Source of the DNA: Carex sylvatica
Lineage: Eukaryota > Streptophyta > Magnoliopsida > Poales > Cyperaceae
Length of the DNA stretch: 64,000 bases
Assembly: GCA_964058845.1 (NCBI GenBank)
Contig: CAXKVR010000019.1
Span: 1 to 64,000, forward strand
Direction of reading: 5' to 3'
A program made the translations under genes and the position numbers. Each line of letters opens with the position of its first letter. Positions within the stretch are counted from its first letter, which is position 1. The notes beneath the pieces are model-generated. The model searched no databases, was not told the origin of the DNA, and worked only from the letters and a program-made list of their open reading frames with translations. Of this stretch, positions 59,901-64,000 are shown piece after piece.

Positions 59901-61480
59901 TTTTGTACTTTAAATGGGACGATCTCTCATCTCTCGTGAAAAAGATAGGGACGTGTTTTTTTTGCATATATACCCTCTGGTAATATAGATATTACTAACT
60001 TGTTTTGGACAATTTAGATTTTAGGTTTCAATGTTCTGAAATGATCAAAACTGATAAATAATAATAATAAGATATAAATAACTCCACTGACTAAGAACAT
60101 TTGGATATAGATATAAATTACAATATTACATTGAATTGGAGCATTATATTACTATACTTAGGGATTATATCCTGCTTTAAATTGTGTACGTAAGAAAACT
60201 AAGACATAAATAAATTTCCACTGAATTAATGGAACATTTAGATATATATATATAGAATTTCTATATTTAGAGGTTATGTCCCTATTTAAATTATTTTTTT
60301 TTTGAGAAAAAATAGAAGTCGTGCTCCCATTTCATTGATATAAGGTTGTTACATGGTTTTGTAACAGCAAAAAGAAAAACAATGCAGCTCATGATGGTGA
60401 GCTTAAGCTAGAAGAGAAAAAAGGGAAAAAAAAATATGTGCAGTAAGTAAATTACACTGAATTGGAACATTTGAATATGGATTATAAATGACTATATTTA
60501 GGGGTTATGTCCCGATTTAAATTAAGTAAGAATGTGTGCCTGGAGAGTTCCATATGTTGTTGAACAGTTCCACTTAAAAAGGGATGAGAGAATCAAATTG
60601 TTTCATGTTCGTAAAGAACTGTGGATGCTTATAATGATAATTCCAAAATGTAATTTTTTAAAAAAAAATTATGACTATATTGCATTAAAGTTTTTTGTGA
60701 ATATACTGTCATACAATAAAAAAAACTGGCATTTTAAACTTACACTTGCTTCTGCTCTAGCCTCTAGATTACTCATGAAAAGAAATTTGATACATGTCAA
60801 ATTTAAGCTATTCTCTTTTATACCGTTCTAAAGACGAATATAATTTTATACTTGCTTTGCATGCATGTAAATTGAAACAATATACTTTAGAGCTATTTTT
60901 GTTGTCTTTTATAAATTAACAAATTTTATAATTTAGTTTTAATTATATTTCTAGGTAATTAAATTAGGGACATCTATAAAAAAAATTTAGCGATGATTTT
61001 ATATTAATAAGTCCAATAGTTTAAAAAAAAAAAAGATTATTTTATGCCAAAGTATGGGAACGTTAAAATAGTTTGGTTAATTTGGTTTAAGCTAAACCAA
61101 AGTTAGTTTGAATAAACAGTTTGATTTTCTTATTTATTTAATTTTGTCGAGTTACAAAAATGCTAGTTAAGTTTTCGGCTTATGCTCGATTTGTCAATTG
61201 AAATTCAAATAATTGGACAAATTAAATGAATAAAAATGTTAGTAGATATTAGTATAATGTAATATTATTGTAATCTCAGTCGAATTTTTCATACTATTTC
61301 GGTTTCTCCGAATTAAAGTCTGATTAATTTACTTGAATTTTTTAATTGAATTGATAAGTTATTTAATTCGTTCAATTTATATTTATACAAATCGAATATA
61401 AATTTAGTTATACTCAAACCGACCAATTGATGACTAAAATATTGTTGACTTAACTTAATTTATACTATTACGTTAAAAGA
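59901..61480. other. AT-rich spacer upstream of hexokinase
   Basis: ATTGGAACATTT, GAGCATTATAT and ...TTAGGGGTTATGTCC-like phrases recur near 60120-60180, 60250-60290 and 60450-60525, an imperfect tandem repeat of roughly 120-270 bp. No gene is supported; a 99-codon frame at 60532-60831 lacks a domain. Confidence 0.4.
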
Positions 61481-61700
61481 AGAGGTTATATTAGTAAAAT
61501 TTTACTTTTGTTTGACAATTGACCAATGCGACGGCGGGAGAACACAGAACTAGGCAGAGAGAAGAACCGAAAAAGATAAGATCATGTAGAATCGGAGATG
61601 AAAAGTAAAACCATGCTATCATGTGAAAAGGAAAGGTCGTGTTAGTAATATTTCCCTTGTTTGACACTTGACCGACGCAACGGCGGGAGAAGAGGAAGAC
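61480..61700. repeat. Direct repeat with CGACGGCGGGAGAA
   Basis: TTTGTTTGACAATTGACCAATGCGACGGCGGGAGAA near 61508-61543 recurs diverged as TTGTTTGACACTTGACCGACGCAACGGCGGGAGAA near 61656-61690. Two AGGTACCTGAGG words follow near 61712 and 61860. Confidence 0.6.
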
Positions 61701-61893
61701 GTATCACCCCAGGTACCTGAGGTCCAAGTGTCAAATCTGGACCGTCCTTTTTACTTGGCACGCATCTCAAAGAAGACCCTATAGTTTTAGTAGGCACAGG
61801 ATCGAATGTGACTCAGCTGAGATTAATCTAGGCCGTCTGTTTTATTAGATTGTAGCTCAGGTACCTGAGGGGACACGAACTCGGAGAAGAGAT

Positions 61894-61957
61894 ACAGATA
61901 CGGTTCAGATCGACATCCGCTTGTAGTTTTACCAATATCCGATCCGTTTACACCTCT
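61894..61957. mobile_element. hAT-family end remnant
   Basis: GATACGGTTCAGATCGACAT through CCGATCCGTTTACACCTCTA is the right terminal region of a TAGGGGTGYAAACGG-family element without its left end. The next element inserted directly beside it. Confidence 0.55.
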
Positions 61958-61962
61958 AGCAC

Positions 61963-62879
61963 TAGGGGTGCAAACAGATTGGATACGGATCAGATAGTGG
62001 TAAAACTATATACGTATCTGTTTTTATTTTTTGGAAACGGATACGGTTTGAATATTAAATGGATATGAATACGGATCGGATATTAAACAGATACTAATAC
62101 AAATATGGATATCATTAGAATACATAATGTGGATGTTGTACTAAAATTAACTTATTATTCGACAAATTATTTTTTTCAAATAAAAATTATTTAATAAACA
62201 CAATTATTGTCAGTCTCCCAAATAATAATCACACTATCATCTATCATCTCCGTATGTTATTATTTAATTTTTATTTATTAAAATCATGTTTATATTAATT
62301 CATTTACATTATTATAATAATCAATCGTAAAAAACAAAATTTCTTACTATGCTAAAATCTCTTGGCTTAAAGCACCAGAAGTATTTTATAACTATCTTTT
62401 GAAATTATAGATGCAACTGTCTTTTGGTATGTTTGAAATTTCAATGTACTTGAAAGAATACAAGTTGACAGCTGTTTGCATTTTATGATTGTGGAGTAAG
62501 AAGTGGAGTGAACCCCTTACTTCATATTTAAGGAGTCAAATGAGGAGTAAGATGGAGTAAGAGGTGAGCTAAACCGGAGTGACTTATTCCATCTAGAGAA
62601 GTAGTTTAGCTTACTCTACCAAACATAATTAACTTACTCCACCTTAGTTTGGAGTAAGCAATTTACTCCGGTTTAAAGTTACTCCACAATCAAACATGAC
62701 CTATGTAGTGGGTTTTACGGAGCAGATGGTTTAACAGATATCCAAAATTTAAAAATTTACGGATACGGATAATTATCCGTATCCGTATCCGTATCCAAAT
62801 ATTCAAATATTCAAATCTGCAAAATTTCAGATACGGATCCGGATCCGTACTGATAATATCCGATCCGTTTGCACCCCTA
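61963..62879. mobile_element. hAT-type element (917 bp)
   Basis: The left end TAGGGGTGCAAACAGATTGG is inverted at the right end as CCGATCCGTTTGCACCCCTA. A perfect 8-bp duplication TCTAGCAC flanks it (61955-61962, 62880-62887). Subterminal GGATACGGAT/ATCCGTATCC words are abundant. The middle (62490-62700) has repeated GGAGTAAG/CTTACTCC words. No transposase is present. Confidence 0.9.
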
Positions 62880-62887
62880 TCTAGCAC

Positions 62888-63723
62888 TAAATCTAGAGTT
62901 CCATACTAACTATATACAAAGGAATAATACAAAAAAATAATGGGTTAAATCATTGGGCGATTGTTTTTTTAGAGGAAGAGGTTCAAATGGTCAAATGGTC
63001 AGATGGCACCTCATTTCTACGTGGCACTAGAATAGAGTTTGTATTGATTACGTACAACTCCGGTTTCTGATTTTCTGCGGCATGTATCTGTAGTTCTCAT
63101 TAGGTGTTTTATTGGAGAAGCTCATCTAACCGCGGTAACAACTTAAATAAAAATCTGTAATTCGATAATAATTTGAGTATAATTTAAAAATAATTTAAAA
63201 TTATACATTAAGTTCAGACTATAAATGTTAGTTTCACAAAAGAGCAAAAAAGTGAAGTACGGAAAAAATTAGCAAATAATCGGAAAACCGAATAATACAC
63301 GGACTGATTTGTCAATAGCTCAAATCAAAATTATTCATAAATAGTTTACAAATCTTTTTACTATGCATCTAGCTAGGCGTTAACCATTTAAATTAAAATT
63401 AGTCTATCTTCATTTTTTTGATAAGAATAATTGTTTTAGTAATTAGCTTAAGAAATGTATGTGCTAGCATAGATGTAGTTGGTTCTTAAAAATTAGTTGT
63501 TAGGTAGAAATGGCATGTAAAACTAAAAGATCAAGAGCAGGTTAATTAGCGTTACATGTTAATCTTAGCTAAATTAATAAAAACAAATGTTATTATCATT
63601 TTCTTTGTGACAAATGCATGGTCTAAAAGTGAAAACTCAAATTAATTTGCGTATCAATTTATAGCATGTACAAATTTTTATCTAACAATATACGTAAGTT
63701 TTTACTGAGGTTTCGAATAAGAG
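62888..63723. other. AT-rich spacer
   Basis: No supported gene. A few CCGCGGTAACAAC/ACCGAATAATACACGG phrases near 63130-63310 may be a decayed element. Confidence 0.4.
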
Positions 63724-64000
63724 GTGGGATTCAATTACACTCTTTTTTTGTGACACCAGAGTACACTCTATATTTTTAAAGTTCAAACAGTTGATTCAAA
63801 CCGTTCAACATGATAGATATATTAAAATATACTTGCAGATCAAATTTTATATTTTTTTTACTATTTATTAAGATGGGTACAAAAATTCAATGGTCTAAAT
63901 ATAGCGATTTTGTTAAATACTTAATAAATAGTAAAAAAAATAAAAAAATAAAAATTTTGATTTATAAGCATATTTTAATATATCCATTATGTTGAACTGT
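63724..64000. mobile_element. CCGTTCAACAT-family MITE, cut by the window end
   Basis: GTGGGATTCAATTACACTC, TGTGACACCAGAGTACACTC and AACCGTTCAACATGATAGAT match the left arm of the element at 14708, followed by the central TACTATTTATTAAGATGGG and the beginning of the right arm. The right end lies outside the window. Confidence 0.75.

Overview
The window is AT-rich nuclear DNA from a flowering plant, almost certainly a eudicot. Two genes with standard plant exon structures support this: an Aux/IAA auxin repressor and a nine-exon hexokinase. CCCTAAA-type telomere-like motifs, a plant Copia element with an initiator-tRNA-Met-type primer site, and many nested DNA transposons agree. There is no bacterial, organellar, rRNA, tRNA or CRISPR content. 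Only a few percent of the window is likely coding for host functions.

Layout. 1-4.5 kb: AT-rich spacer with a Mutator-like MITE (986-1408) and smaller palindromic elements. 4.5-8.1 kb: a probable small minus-strand gene of unknown function. Its last exon lies in a ~370-bp tandem array, which is split by a terminal-inverted-repeat element carrying a Copia gag fragment. 8.4-12.9 kb: a ~0.7-kb tandem duplication containing degenerate AACCCY telomere-like arrays; its second copy is split by a 2.5-kb LTR-like insertion that holds minisatellites. 13-20.5 kb: nested hAT and Mutator MITEs. 20.5-30.7 kb: a 781-bp hAT-type element interrupted by a complete 9.35-kb Copia element with 99.5% identical LTRs but a ruined gag-pol.

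32.3-35.5 kb (+): a six-exon Aux/IAA gene (295 aa) of the IAA26/IAA18 type, with a MITE in intron 3. 36.1-39 kb: a Ty3/gypsy-like LTR remnant. 42-51.7 kb: a segmental duplication. Copy 2 carries a solo LTR and a hAT element that are cleanly absent from copy 1. Between the copies lies a 3.5-kb CACTA element that has captured same-strand exons resembling fumarylacetoacetase and isopentenyl phosphate kinase. 55.0-59.5 kb (-): a hexokinase gene (501 aa). 60-64 kb: spacer with a 917-bp hAT element and a MITE cut by the window edge.

The two main genes act in signalling and sugar metabolism and show no functional linkage. All coordinates were derived by eye; exon models rest on GT/AG sites, reading-frame continuity and remembered family sequences. 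The most notable features are the Pack-CACTA element with two captured host genes, the non-autonomous-looking Copia copy, and the natural filled/empty site pairs that prove several transposon boundaries.
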